Below, piece by piece: positions 40,561-50,002 of a DNA stretch of 64,000 nucleotides; position 1 is the stretch's first letter, and every line of letters begins with the position of its first letter. The translations under genes were made by a program, and so were the position numbers. Under the pieces are notes generated by a model. It searched no databases. It was not told the DNA's origin and worked only from the letters and a program-made list of their open reading frames with translations. The stretch covers positions 62,001 to 126,000 of the forward strand of contig JACKMP010000003.1 in assembly GCA_024235315.1 (NCBI GenBank), read 5' to 3'. Origin of the DNA: Chromatiaceae bacterium. Its GTDB lineage: Bacteria > Pseudomonadota > Gammaproteobacteria > Chromatiales > Chromatiaceae.

Positions 40561-42597
40561 ATGAGCAACGGATCCGAACAAGTAGCGCAGGCACCAGTCT
40601 CCGAGCCTGCCGCCGCTCCCGAACCGGCCACGGGAAAGGCAACCGCTGCAAAACCGCGCGCGTTTCTGAATCGCAAACAACTCATCGCCGCCGTTCTGTT
40701 CACCCTGTTCGGACTCTACCTTGCCAGCGTGGTCCCCTCGGTCGAGGTCGCCTGGGTCAGTGGCATCCTGCTGCTCACCGTCTACCTGTTCGCGTTCGAG
40801 GTGGTCGGCGTCGACGTCGCCGCGGCCACCGTGATGGTTCTGCTCGGACTCACCACCCTGTTTGCCCCGATCATGGGGCTGGAACGTGGTCTGGTCGACA
40901 ACAAGCACCTGTTCGACGGCTTCGCCTCGAACGCCGTGATCTCGATCATCGCCGTCATGATCATCGGCGCCGGCCTCGACAAGACCGGCATCATGACCAA
41001 GGTTGCCGCCTTCATTCTGAAGGTGGGCGGCACCACCGAGACGCGCATCATCCCGATCATCTCCGGCACCGTTGGCTTCATCTCCTCGTTCATGCAGAAC
41101 GTCGGTGCCGCAGCGCTGTTCCTGCCGGTGGTGTCACGCATCTCGGCACGCTCCGGACTGCCGATGTCGCGACTGCTGATGCCGATGGGCTTCTGCGCCA
41201 TTCTCGGCGGCACGGTGACCATGGTCGGCTCGAGCCCGCTGATCCTGCTCAACGACCTGATCCTGACTTCAAACAAGGCGCTGCCCGAGGCGCAGCAGAT
41301 GGATACCTGGGGCCTGTTCTCGGTCACCCCGATCGGTATCGCGCTGGTGGCCACGGGCATCATCTACTTCGTCCTTGCCGGACGCTTCGTGCTGCCGGCC
41401 GGCAGCAAGGGAGCGAAGAGCAAGGACGACGCGATGGCCTACTTCCGCAACACCTACGGCCTCGATTACGAACTGTTCGAGGTCGAAGTACCGGAGGCCA
41501 GTGACCTGGTCGGCAAGCAACTCGACGATATCGAACACCAGGACAAGGTGCGCGTGATCGCCTCGGCCAGCGGCGGTTCGATGAAGGTCGGTCCCGGCAC
41601 CATCGCCCGTGACACCGGCATCAGCGCAGGCATCGTGCTCGGCATCATCGCCTCGCCCAAGCACCTGCTCGAATTCGTGGAAAAGTACAAACTCGACCTG
41701 CACAGCAGCATCGAGGTCCTGGGCGAGGTCTTCTCACCCACCAGGTCCGGCGTGGCCGAGGTGGTCATTCCACCGAGTTCGAACCTGATCGGCAAGAGCG
41801 CACGTGACGTGTGGATGCGCAAGACCTATGGCATCGCGATGGTCGCACTGCACCGTGACGGCAACACCCTGCGTGAAGGCGACAGTATCCGGGACGTTCC
41901 GTTGCAGGGTGGCGATGCGCTGGTCGTGCATACTCAGTGGGACGCCCTGGCGCGTCTGCAGAAGGACCGCAACTTCGTGGTCGTCACCACCGAGTTCCCG
42001 CACGAGGAATCCCGCCCGCACAAGGTGATGTACGCGGGCGTGTTTTTCGCGATCGCACTCGGGCTGGTCCTGTTCAGCGATCTGCGGCTGTCGGTCGCGC
42101 TGCTGACTGGCGCGATGGGCATGATTCTGGCCGGGGTGCTGAAGATCGAGGAGGCCTACACGGCCGTCAGCTGGAAGACGGTATTCCTGCTCGCCTCGCT
42201 GATCCCGCTGGGTCTGGCGGTGGAGACCTCGGGCACCGCCAAGTGGATCGCCGAGCAGACGCTGAGCGTTGTTGGCACCATGCCGATCTGGGTCATCCAG
42301 GCCGCGGTCGCGGTACTGGCGACCTTCTTCACCCTGGTGATGTCGAACGTCGGCGCCACGGTGCTGCTGGTGCCGCTGGCGGTCAATATCGCAATTGGCG
42401 CAGGTGCCAACCCGGCGGTGTTCGCGCTGACCGTTGCGCTGGCCACGTCGAACTCGTTCCTCATCCCGACTCACCAGGTGAACGCCCTGATCATGGGGCC
42501 TGCCGGGTACCGGGTACCGGACTTCATGCGTGCGGGCGGGATAATGACGATCCTGTTCCTGGTCGTCCTTATGGTTATGATCAACCTGGTGTACTGA
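40561..42597 (+). CDS. SLC13-family permease with two RCK_C (TrkA_C) domains
   Basis: A 678-residue membrane protein. A soluble Ala/Pro N-terminus (1-38) precedes about six TM helices, then a cytoplasmic insert with two TrkA_C-type domains (about 290-475), then a second set of TM helices with VETSGTAKWIAEQTL and the conserved hairpins FMQNVGAAALFLPV and LVMSNVGATVLLVPLAV. This is the ArsB/NhaD-superfamily architecture used for sulfate, dicarboxylate or related anions. ATG 40561 has AGAGG upstream. It is divergent from the LysR gene, which probably controls it. In a sulfur oxidiser a sulfate or organic-acid substrate is possible but not shown. Confidence 0.88.
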   Translation: MSNGSEQVAQAPVSEPAAAPEPATGKATAAKPRAFLNRKQLIAAVLFTLFGLYLASVVPSVEVAWVSGILLLTVYLFAFEVVGVDVAAATVMVLLGLTTLFAPIMGLERGLVDNKHLFDGFASNAVISIIAVMIIGAGLDKTGIMTKVAAFILKVGGTTETRIIPIISGTVGFISSFMQNVGAAALFLPVVSRISARSGLPMSRLLMPMGFCAILGGTVTMVGSSPLILLNDLILTSNKALPEAQQMDTWGLFSVTPIGIALVATGIIYFVLAGRFVLPAGSKGAKSKDDAMAYFRNTYGLDYELFEVEVPEASDLVGKQLDDIEHQDKVRVIASASGGSMKVGPGTIARDTGISAGIVLGIIASPKHLLEFVEKYKLDLHSSIEVLGEVFSPTRSGVAEVVIPPSSNLIGKSARDVWMRKTYGIAMVALHRDGNTLREGDSIRDVPLQGGDALVVHTQWDALARLQKDRNFVVVTTEFPHEESRPHKVMYAGVFFAIALGLVLFSDLRLSVALLTGAMGMILAGVLKIEEAYTAVSWKTVFLLASLIPLGLAVETSGTAKWIAEQTLSVVGTMPIWVIQAAVAVLATFFTLVMSNVGATVLLVPLAVNIAIGAGANPAVFALTVALATSNSFLIPTHQVNALIMGPAGYRVPDFMRAGGIMTILFLVVLMVMINLVY

Positions 42598-42676
42598 TCC
42601 ACCCTATCGTTGCCGGTCTGCTCCCATCCCGGGTGCGGGTCGGTCTTTTTCTGTCCCGCACCGACGAGGATTCCCC

Positions 42677-44125
42677 ATGCCGGGCTTAGCTTTCATGTCG
42701 CGCACTGCCACCGTGGCGGGTTCACCCCTGTTTTTCACACTGCTCGGTGCCGTGCTGCTGGCCCTGTTGCCGGGGATCGGCGTCGCCGCGGGCAGTACCG
42801 AACGCCTCGACCTCACCAGCCACTGGTCCGGCTACTTCGGCCTCACCGTATTCGTGATCGCTTACCTGCTGGTGATGTCCGAGGAATTCACCCACCTGCG
42901 AAAGTCAAAGCCGGTCATCATCGCTGCCGGTCTCATCTGGGCGGTGGTCGCCTGGGTGTACCAGTCGCACGGACTGAACACCGCGGCAGAGGAGGCCCTG
43001 CGCCACAACCTGCTCGAGTACGCCGAGCTGATGCTGTTTCTGTTGGTCGCGATGACCTATATCAACTCGATGCAGGAACTGCAGGTGTTCGAGGCACTGC
43101 GCTCACGGCTGGTCAGCGCCGGCTTCGGGTTCCGCTCGCTGTTCTGGATCACCGGCACACTGGCATTCCTGATCTCGCCGATCGCCGACAACCTGACCAC
43201 CGCGCTGCTGATGTGTGCGGTCGTCCTCGCGGTGGGCAGTGACAGCCCGCGTTTCGTCACGCTGGCATGCGTCAACATCGTTGTCGGGGCCAACGCAGGT
43301 GGCGCATTCAGCCCGTTTGGCGACATCACCACGTTGATGGTGTGGCAGAAGGGGGTGGTCGATTTCTGGGGATTCTTTGCACTGTTCATCCCGGCTGTCG
43401 TCAACTTCGTCGTTCCCGCGGCACTGATGCACTTCGCCGTGCCGGACGAGAAACCACATGCCAAGGAGGACTGCGTGATCATGCTGCGTGGCGCGCGGCG
43501 GATCATCGGATTGTTCCTGTTGACCATCGCCACCGCCGTCTCATTCCACAACTTCCTGCACCTGCCACCGGTCATCGGGATGCTGACCGGTCTCGGTTAT
43601 CTTGGCCTGCTGGCGTTTTACCTGACGAAGACTGCGCACCGTCAGGCCGTGCTGGCAGAAGGCGAGGAGATCGGCGATCTGCTGCCGTTCGACGTATTCC
43701 GCCCGGTCGCACGTGCGGAGTGGGACACTTTGTTCTTCTTCTACGGCGTCGTTGCCTGTGTCGGCGCCCTCGGTTTCATGGGCTACCTGGCGCTGAGCTC
43801 CGACGTGATGTACAACCAGTGGGGCGCAACCAACGCCAACATTGCGATCGGCCTGATGTCCGCAATCGTCGACAACATCCCGGTGATGTTCGCGGTGCTG
43901 TCGATGGAACCGAACATGTCACTTGGGCAATGGCTGTTGGTCACCCTGACTGCCGGCGTCGGCGGATCCCTGCTGTCGATCGGCTCGGCCGCCGGTGTCG
44001 CGCTGATGGGACAGGCACAGGGCAAATACACCTTCTTCGGTCACCTGAAATGGACGCCGGCGATCGCGGCCGGTTATGCAGCGAGCATCGCAGTGCATTT
44101 CTGGATCAATGCCGGGATGTTCTGA
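42677..44125 (+). CDS. nhaD: Na+/H+ antiporter NhaD
   Basis: A 482-residue inner-membrane antiporter that extrudes Na+ (or Li+) in exchange for H+ at alkaline pH. It has around 12 TM segments with the NhaD hallmarks ELMLFLLVAMTYINSM, ISPIADNLTTALLMC, GANAGGAFSPFGDITTLMVWQ, AIVDNIPVMFAVL and the C-terminal LGQWLLVTLTAGVGGSLLSIGSAAGVALMG. ATG 42677 has GAGG upstream; 42695 is an alternative. It follows the SLC13 permease, a distant relative in the same superfamily, by 79 bases. Salt handling fits a marine or saline habitat. Confidence 0.93.
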   Translation: MPGLAFMSRTATVAGSPLFFTLLGAVLLALLPGIGVAAGSTERLDLTSHWSGYFGLTVFVIAYLLVMSEEFTHLRKSKPVIIAAGLIWAVVAWVYQSHGLNTAAEEALRHNLLEYAELMLFLLVAMTYINSMQELQVFEALRSRLVSAGFGFRSLFWITGTLAFLISPIADNLTTALLMCAVVLAVGSDSPRFVTLACVNIVVGANAGGAFSPFGDITTLMVWQKGVVDFWGFFALFIPAVVNFVVPAALMHFAVPDEKPHAKEDCVIMLRGARRIIGLFLLTIATAVSFHNFLHLPPVIGMLTGLGYLGLLAFYLTKTAHRQAVLAEGEEIGDLLPFDVFRPVARAEWDTLFFFYGVVACVGALGFMGYLALSSDVMYNQWGATNANIAIGLMSAIVDNIPVMFAVLSMEPNMSLGQWLLVTLTAGVGGSLLSIGSAAGVALMGQAQGKYTFFGHLKWTPAIAAGYAASIAVHFWINAGMF

Positions 44126-44235
44126 GGGTCTATGCGCGCCGCCCGGCGCATCAACAACCCGCAGCGGTCAGTGACACACAACAGCCCCCGCTTTGTTGAT
44201 ATATTTCCGCCCCTGATCCACGGGTGAGCGGACCG

Positions 44236-44838
44236 ATGAGCGACTTCCTGCAACGCGCCGAAGAACTGGTCGAGGCCGGGCGTTACCTGTACGGCCGCGA
44301 CATGGTGCCTGCGACCAGTGGCAACTTCTCGGCCAGGCTCAGCGACGGTACTTTCGCAGTGACGGTTTCCGGTCGCCACAAGGGCAGGCTCACGGCCGCC
44401 GATATCATGCGCATCGACGCCGACGGCCGTTCGCTGGACGGACGCCAGCCATCTGCCGAAACCGGCCTGCACACCCAGATCTATGCGCGATTTCCGCAGG
44501 CCCGGGTGGTACTGCACCCGCATTCGGTGAATGCGACGGTGCTGTCGATGATGTCGTCTGACTCACTGCTGTTGCAGGACTACGAACTGCTCAAGGCTTT
44601 CCCCGGCGTGGTCACGCATGACTGCTGCGTGCGTATCCCGGTATTCGGCAACGACCAGGATATCGCCCGGCTCGCCGCCACCGTCGATGCACACCTGGCC
44701 GGGCACTGCGATGCGCCCGGCTACCTTATCCGGGGGCACGGCTTCTACACCTGGGGCGATTCGATGGAGGATGCCCTGCGCCACGTCGAGGCCTTTGAAT
44801 TCCTCTTTACCTGCGAACTGCGTATGCGAGGCAAATGA
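44236..44838 (+). CDS. mtnB: methylthioribulose-1-phosphate dehydratase
   Basis: Zinc class-II-aldolase-fold enzyme that dehydrates methylthioribulose 1-phosphate in methionine salvage. It has 200 residues from ATG 44236; the GTG at 44224 adds four residues. Shows MVPATSGNFSARL, VSGRHKGRL, AETGLHTQIYARFP, zinc ligands in VLHPHSVNA and the later RGHGFYTWGDSMEDALRHVEAFEFL. First of mtnB-mtnD-mtnC, with a one-base gap to mtnD. The other salvage genes (mtnP or mtnN/K, mtnA) are not in the window. Confidence 0.94.
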   Translation: MSDFLQRAEELVEAGRYLYGRDMVPATSGNFSARLSDGTFAVTVSGRHKGRLTAADIMRIDADGRSLDGRQPSAETGLHTQIYARFPQARVVLHPHSVNATVLSMMSSDSLLLQDYELLKAFPGVVTHDCCVRIPVFGNDQDIARLAATVDAHLAGHCDAPGYLIRGHGFYTWGDSMEDALRHVEAFEFLFTCELRMRGK

Positions 44839-44839
44839 A

Positions 44840-45397
44840 ATGACCGCATTGACCATCCAGAATACCGACGGCCGGACACTGCAGACACTCCGTGATCACG
44901 CGGCAATCGCCGCAGCACTCGGTGAGCTGGGTGTACAGTTCGAGCGCTGGCAGACCGAGCAGCCGCTGCCAGACGATGCCGACCAGGCGGCAGTGCTGGC
45001 GGCATATCGAGAGGATGTCGCGAAGCTCAATGCACAATACGGCTTCCAGTCTGTCGATGTCGTCGCGCTCGGGGCCGATCACCCGCAGAAGGCGGAGATG
45101 CGCCAGAAGTTCCTGAACGAGCATACGCATGCCGATTTCGAGGTGCGTTTCTTCGTGGATGGTAGCGGCCTGTTCTATCTGCACGTCGGCGACAAGGTTT
45201 ACCTGGTGCTGTGCGAAAAAGGTGACCTGATCAGCGTACCGGCCAATACCACGCACTGGTTCGACATGGGTGCAAACCCGCACTTCAAGTGCATCCGTTT
45301 CTTCACCACACCGGATGGCTGGGTCGGTGAGTTCACCGGCAGCGACATCGCCAAGCGTTTTCCCGATTTCGACACCTTCGTCGCCGGCCTCGCATGA
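44840..45397 (+). CDS. mtnD: acireductone dioxygenase
   Basis: Cupin metalloenzyme; with Fe2+ it makes the 2-oxo acid precursor of methionine, with Ni2+ an off-pathway product. The 185 residues contain EHTHADFEVRFFVDGSGLFYL (two His and a Glu ligand) and VPANTTHWFDMG (the third His), with GVQFERWQ and KFLNEHTH typical of the bacterial family. It starts one base after mtnB and overlaps mtnC by four bases. Confidence 0.96.
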   Translation: MTALTIQNTDGRTLQTLRDHAAIAAALGELGVQFERWQTEQPLPDDADQAAVLAAYREDVAKLNAQYGFQSVDVVALGADHPQKAEMRQKFLNEHTHADFEVRFFVDGSGLFYLHVGDKVYLVLCEKGDLISVPANTTHWFDMGANPHFKCIRFFTTPDGWVGEFTGSDIAKRFPDFDTFVAGLA

Positions 45398-46068
45398 TCC
45401 AGGCGATCCTGACCGACATCGAGGGGACCACGTCATCGCTTTCATTCGTAAAGGATGTGCTGTTTCCTTACGCACGCGAGAACATGCACGATTTCGTGTA
45501 TGCGCATGCCGACGAGCAACCGGTCAGGCAGACGCTGGACGATGTCGACAATGCGGTCGGCCGCCTACTGAGCACCGAGGAGGCGATCGACCAATTGATC
45601 GCGTGGATTGACCAGGATCGCAAGATCACGCCATTGAAAGCCCTGCAGGGGTTGATCTGGGAGGCCGGCTATCGCGATGGTGACTTTCACGGCCACGTCT
45701 ACGCCGATGCGGTCGACCAGCTGCGCCGCTGGCAGGCGGCAGGCCTGCGCCTTTACGTCTACTCGTCCGGTTCCGTGTACGCACAGAAGCTGTTGTTCGG
45801 CCACACGGCCCATGGCGATCTCAACCCGCTGTTCAGCGGCTATTTCGATACCCTGATCGGTGCCAAGACAGATGCCGCGTCGTATCGGCGTATCGCCGAA
45901 CGCATCGGCCTGCCGGCCGCATCGGTCCTGTTCCTGTCGGATATACCCCCCGAGCTCGACGCGGCGCGCGATGCAGGCATGGCAACCACCCAACTGGTGC
46001 GCGACACCGTCACCGCGTATTCGACGCATCCTCGCGCTACCCGATTCGACGAAATCACGGTCGGTTGA
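45394..46068 (+). CDS. mtnC: enolase-phosphatase E1
   Basis: HAD-family bifunctional enolase/phosphatase giving acireductone from diketomethylthiopentyl 1-phosphate. The 224 residues begin ILTDIEGTTSSLSFVKDVLFPYAR with the HAD aspartate D8 and the E1-specific E10; then VYADAVDQLRRWQAAGLRLYVYSSGSVYAQKLLFG, FDTLIGAKTDAASYRRIAE and the FLSDIPPELDAARDAG acidic end. ATG overlaps the mtnD stop (ATGA). Last gene of the mtn unit. Confidence 0.96.
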   Translation: MIQAILTDIEGTTSSLSFVKDVLFPYARENMHDFVYAHADEQPVRQTLDDVDNAVGRLLSTEEAIDQLIAWIDQDRKITPLKALQGLIWEAGYRDGDFHGHVYADAVDQLRRWQAAGLRLYVYSSGSVYAQKLLFGHTAHGDLNPLFSGYFDTLIGAKTDAASYRRIAERIGLPAASVLFLSDIPPELDAARDAGMATTQLVRDTVTAYSTHPRATRFDEITVG

Positions 46069-46202
46069 ACGGTGCTGTGGCGGGCGATTTCGCGGGGGTA
46101 TCGTGTCACCGTTGTGACCCGTCCCGGCGATGAATTCCTGCTCTGCAAATAAGCACCAGTTGTGCCAAAGTTGTGCAGACGCCCGGGCCGCCAGCACAGA
46201 CC

Positions 46203-46240
46203 CTGCCGTTGCGGCAGCGCTGCAGCGCAGGCAACGGCAG
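46203..46240. repeat. long inverted repeat in the region before gnd
   Basis: Ten-bp perfect arms CTGCCGTTGC and GCAACGGCAG enclose a 12-bp palindrome GCGCTGCAGCGC (46217-46228). It lies 135 bases after mtnC and 83 bases before gnd, and no T run follows directly (TTTTTT appears only 20 bases on). Could be a weak terminator for mtn, a 5' UTR structure of the glycogen run, or a protein site. Confidence 0.5.
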
Positions 46241-46322
46241 TGTAACCATAGCGCGCACGTTTTTTGCAGACATCCGATTCACGGCCCCGGCCGCACCCAC
46301 AACAGGCAACGGAACAAAAACT

Positions 46323-47762
46323 ATGCCCTCCGACATCGCCGTCTACGGTCTCGGCGTCATGGGACGCAATATCGCCCTCAACATGCTCGACCACGGGCTC
46401 CGGGTGACGGTGTACAACCGCACGGCCGCGGTCACTGAGGCATTCGTCGCCGGGATACCGGCCGATACCCCGCTGCACGCCAGCTTCGACCTGGCCGATC
46501 TGGCCGATTCCCTGGCCCGTCCACGCGTGGTCTTTCTGATGGCCACCGCCGGCAAGGTCGTCGACCTGGTTATCGACAGCCTGCTGCCGCATCTCGAGGA
46601 GGGTGACGTCATCATCGATGGCGGCAACTCCTATTTCCAGGACAGCCAGCGGCGCTGGGAGGCCTTGCGCGAGCACGGCATTCGATTCCTCGGCATGGGT
46701 ATTTCGGGTGGCGAGGAAGGCGCCCGTCACGGTCCCTCTATCATGCCGGGCGGTGACCCACAGGCGTGGCCGCTGGTCCGCGACATGTTCCAGCGCATTG
46801 CCGCGAAGGCCGATGACGGAGAGCCGTGTTGTCGCTGGGTGGGCGAAGGCGGGGCCGGTCATTACGTGAAAATGATCCACAACGGCATCGAGTACGGCGA
46901 CATGCAGCTGATCGCCGAGGCCTGGCAGTTGATGCGCGACGGCCTGGGCATGACGGCAGTAGAGATCGCCGAGACCTTTGCGCGGTGGAACCGGGGGGTG
47001 TTGTCGTCTTACCTGATCGAGATTACCGCGGCGATCCTCAGGGTCACCGAGACTGACGGCACCCCGCGCGTCGACCACATCCTGGACGCGGCCGGACAGA
47101 AGGGCACCGGGCGATGGACCGCGATCGACGCCCTGGAGGTCGGCGTGCCGCTGACGCTGATCAGCGAGGCGGTGTTCGCACGCACCCTGTCGTCGATGAA
47201 AGACGAGAGGGTCGCCGCAGCGCAAAAGCTGGGGGGTATCACGCCTGGGTTCAGTGGCGATCGCACACGTATGCTCGATTCGATTCACGACGCCCTGTAT
47301 GCGGCCAAGATCATCTCCTACGCACAGGGATTCCTGCAGATGCGCACAGCCGCAAACGAGTATGGCTGGACGCTCGAATTCGGTGAAATTGCATTGCTGT
47401 GGCGCGCCGGCTGCATCATCCGCAGTGGATTTCTAGATGACATCAAGAAGGCTTTCGACCGACGTCGCGACCTGCCGAGCCTGTTGTTCGACGATTTCTT
47501 CGCCACAGCCCTGCGCGATGCGGCAGCCGGCTGGCGGGATGCAGTGATGCTCGGTGTGGCCAGCGGCGTACCGCTGCCGGCACTCGGATCGGCATTGAGT
47601 TTCTACGACGGTTATCGCAGCGCCACCCTGCCCGCCAACCTGCTGCAGGCCCAGCGCGACTACTTCGGCGCCCACACCTACCGGCGTACCGACCGTGATC
47701 CCGATACCCACTGGCACACCCACTGGAGCGGCGATCAGTCCGAGGTCGTGATCGATGACTGA
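46323..47762 (+). CDS. gnd: 6-phosphogluconate dehydrogenase (decarboxylating)
   Basis: NADP+-linked oxidative decarboxylation of 6-phosphogluconate to ribulose 5-phosphate. It has 479 residues. Nucleotide site GLGVMGRNIALNML and the NADP-selective VYNRT; the active-site block IIDGGNSYFQDSQRR, MGISGGEEGARHGPSIMPGG, GAGHYVKMIHNGIEYGDMQLIAE and IVGGTDAAGQKGTGRWT-like DAAGQKGTGRWT. First gene of a ten-gene plus-strand run on glucose 6-phosphate and glycogen; overlaps zwf by eight bases. ATG 46323 has GGA upstream. Confidence 0.95.
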   Translation: MPSDIAVYGLGVMGRNIALNMLDHGLRVTVYNRTAAVTEAFVAGIPADTPLHASFDLADLADSLARPRVVFLMATAGKVVDLVIDSLLPHLEEGDVIIDGGNSYFQDSQRRWEALREHGIRFLGMGISGGEEGARHGPSIMPGGDPQAWPLVRDMFQRIAAKADDGEPCCRWVGEGGAGHYVKMIHNGIEYGDMQLIAEAWQLMRDGLGMTAVEIAETFARWNRGVLSSYLIEITAAILRVTETDGTPRVDHILDAAGQKGTGRWTAIDALEVGVPLTLISEAVFARTLSSMKDERVAAAQKLGGITPGFSGDRTRMLDSIHDALYAAKIISYAQGFLQMRTAANEYGWTLEFGEIALLWRAGCIIRSGFLDDIKKAFDRRRDLPSLLFDDFFATALRDAAAGWRDAVMLGVASGVPLPALGSALSFYDGYRSATLPANLLQAQRDYFGAHTYRRTDRDPDTHWHTHWSGDQSEVVIDD

Positions 47763-49230
47763 GGCGTGCACGCTGATCATCTTTGGCGCCACCGGCAACC
47801 TGGCGCAGGTCAAGCTCCTGCCCGCGCTGTATCACCTCGAGGCTGCCGGCCTGTTGACCTCCGAGATCCGCATCGTGTGCTCGGGCCGCACAGAATTCAG
47901 CCAGGAAGGATGGCTCGAGCATGTGCGCAAGACCCTCTCCGAGCGTGCGCGCGACCCCCTGCAGGCGCCAGACTGCGACACGTTTTGCCGCCGCATGCAC
48001 TACCACCAGGGTGACATCGCCGAACCCGACACCTTTCAGCGCCTTGCCGCCCTGCTGCGCGAACCCGGGTTCCCCGACAACCACGTGTTCTATGTCTCGC
48101 TGCCACCGGCCACCTATGGCGGTATCGTCGAGTCGCTGGACCAGCATGGCATGCTGCATGAAGACGGGGCCTGGCGGCGCGTCGTGATCGAGAAGCCCTT
48201 CGGCTCCAGCCTCGAGAGCGCACAGAACCTGCAACGCAAGATCAGTCGTCACCTGCGCGAAGACCAGACCTACCGTATCGATCACTACATGGGCAAGGCC
48301 ATGGTGCAGAACGTACTGGTGTCACGCTTCGCCAACCTGATGCTCGAACCCCTGTGGAACCGCAACTACATCGACCATGTACAGATCACCCGCACCGAGA
48401 CCCTCGGTGTCGGCAGGCGAGCCGGCTTCTACGAAGGCACGGGCGCGTTGCGCGACATGTTGCAGAGCCACCTGATGCAGCTGATGGCGCTGGTCGCGAT
48501 GGAGCCACCGGTGTCCATGGACGCAGACGAACTGCGCGACGAGAAGGTCAAGGTGCTCAAATCGATCCGCCCGATCCACCCGGCGGCGGTGGATTCGCAG
48601 GCATACCGGGCACAGTACGCGCGCGGCCACGTCGATGGCGTGAGCGTGCCCGCTTACCTCGAGGAACCCGGCGTCGCCCCCGACAGCGTGACGGAGACCT
48701 ATGCGGCGCTGCGCCTGTACGTCGACAACTGGCGATGGCGCGACGTGCCGTTCTATCTGCGCACCGGCAAGCGCATGGCAGAGGCGCGCACCATGGTGGC
48801 GATCTGTTTCAAGCAGCCGCCCAAGCACTTCTTTCGCAGCGCCCACATCGAACGGCCACCCCCGAACTGGCTGATCATGAGCATCGCGCCAGAGGAGTCG
48901 CTGCGCCTGGAGATTTCGGTAAAGGAACCCGGGCCAGAGATGAAAACGCGCCAGATCAGCCTGGATGCACCTTTCCGCTGCGAACACCATGCCCGCACCG
49001 ATGCGTATGAGGGGCTGCTGCTTGACGTGATCGAGGGCGACCGCTCATTGTTCCTGCGCTATGACGAAGTGGAGTGGGCATGGCGGATAGTCGATCCAGT
49101 GCTCGGCGTCTGGGCCAGCGAGCGCGACTACATACCAACCCATCCGGCGGGACAATGGGAGCCCGAGGAAGTGAGCCGAATATTCAACAGGGAACACCAC
49201 CGTTGGCGCCACCTGGTGGATCCGGAATGA
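47755..49230 (+). CDS. zwf: glucose-6-phosphate 1-dehydrogenase
   Basis: First step of the oxidative pentose phosphate pathway, producing NADPH. The 491 residues show the N-terminal IIFGATGNLAQVKLLPALYHL, VVIEKPFGSSLESAQNL, the catalytic RIDHYMGKAMVQN, and LVSRFANLMLEPLWNRNYIDHVQIT. It overlaps the gnd stop by eight bases, indicating translational coupling. The GATGNLA loop replaces the more usual GASGDLA but keeps the dinucleotide fold. A 62-base gap leads to pgl. Confidence 0.95.
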   Translation: MTEACTLIIFGATGNLAQVKLLPALYHLEAAGLLTSEIRIVCSGRTEFSQEGWLEHVRKTLSERARDPLQAPDCDTFCRRMHYHQGDIAEPDTFQRLAALLREPGFPDNHVFYVSLPPATYGGIVESLDQHGMLHEDGAWRRVVIEKPFGSSLESAQNLQRKISRHLREDQTYRIDHYMGKAMVQNVLVSRFANLMLEPLWNRNYIDHVQITRTETLGVGRRAGFYEGTGALRDMLQSHLMQLMALVAMEPPVSMDADELRDEKVKVLKSIRPIHPAAVDSQAYRAQYARGHVDGVSVPAYLEEPGVAPDSVTETYAALRLYVDNWRWRDVPFYLRTGKRMAEARTMVAICFKQPPKHFFRSAHIERPPPNWLIMSIAPEESLRLEISVKEPGPEMKTRQISLDAPFRCEHHARTDAYEGLLLDVIEGDRSLFLRYDEVEWAWRIVDPVLGVWASERDYIPTHPAGQWEPEEVSRIFNREHHRWRHLVDPE

Positions 49231-49292
49231 AGGGCGGGTCGAGCAGGATGCCGCCAGTTGCGGCGGCGATCGGATGTACGAGGTGACATGCC

Positions 49293-49997
49293 ATGCTGAC
49301 TGACTGGCAGACCGAGGTGGATGCGGCCGCCGTGGCGGACGCAGCCTGCAGGTTGATCGGAATAGCGGCGCGCGACGCCATCGCCGAACGCGGCAGGTTC
49401 CGCCTGGTGCTGGCTGGCGGCAGCACCCCGATGGCGACCTACAGACGGCTGGCCGCCAGTGATCAGAACTGGAAGCGCTGGTCCCTCTACTACGGCGACG
49501 AACGCTGCGTACCTGCCGATGACCCACAGCGCAACAGCTGGGCGGTAATCGCGACCGGTCTACCGGAAAAGGCCGGGAAACATTTTCCGATCCCCGCCGA
49601 GCTGGGCGCCAAGGCCGCGGCCACCGAATACCGGGCGCGCATCAAGCCGGCGATGCCGTTCGACATGGTGCTGCTGGGCATGGGGGAAGACGGGCATACC
49701 GCGAGCCTGTTTCCCGGCCAGGACTGGCCGGACAAGACCGTATTTGCGGTAAAGAATGCGCCCAAGCCGCCGGCAGAACGGGTGACCCTGGGCATCAATG
49801 CGCTGCAGAACTGTCGTTCGATGCTTATCCTCGTCACCGGCGAACACAAGACTCACGCGGTGCAACAGTGGCGGGCCGGCGTCGAACTGCCGGTGGCGCG
49901 GGTCGGCGATATCGGACAAGCACGGGTCGTGATCGAAAGGAAGTGCCTCGAGCTTGCCACCGATCAAGCAAGCAACAGCGCAGTGGCGATAGATTGA
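49293..49997 (+). CDS. pgl: 6-phosphogluconolactonase
   Basis: Hydrolyses 6-phosphogluconolactone between Zwf and Gnd. It is the DevB-type enzyme of 234 residues with LVLAGGSTPMATYRRLA, WSLYYGDERCVPADDPQRNS, FDMVLLGMGEDGHTASLFPG and RVTLGINALQNCRSMLILVTG. ATG 49293 has GAGGTGA upstream. It lies five bases before glk, so all three oxidative pentose-phosphate genes travel together. Confidence 0.96.
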   Translation: MLTDWQTEVDAAAVADAACRLIGIAARDAIAERGRFRLVLAGGSTPMATYRRLAASDQNWKRWSLYYGDERCVPADDPQRNSWAVIATGLPEKAGKHFPIPAELGAKAAATEYRARIKPAMPFDMVLLGMGEDGHTASLFPGQDWPDKTVFAVKNAPKPPAERVTLGINALQNCRSMLILVTGEHKTHAVQQWRAGVELPVARVGDIGQARVVIERKCLELATDQASNSAVAID

Positions 49998-50002
49998 AAG
50001 CA

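Noticed and set aside
45840..47288. Minus-strand open frame of 482 codons opposite mtnC and gnd.
   Set aside because: Crosses the boundary of two certain plus-strand genes and lacks any recognisable domain.
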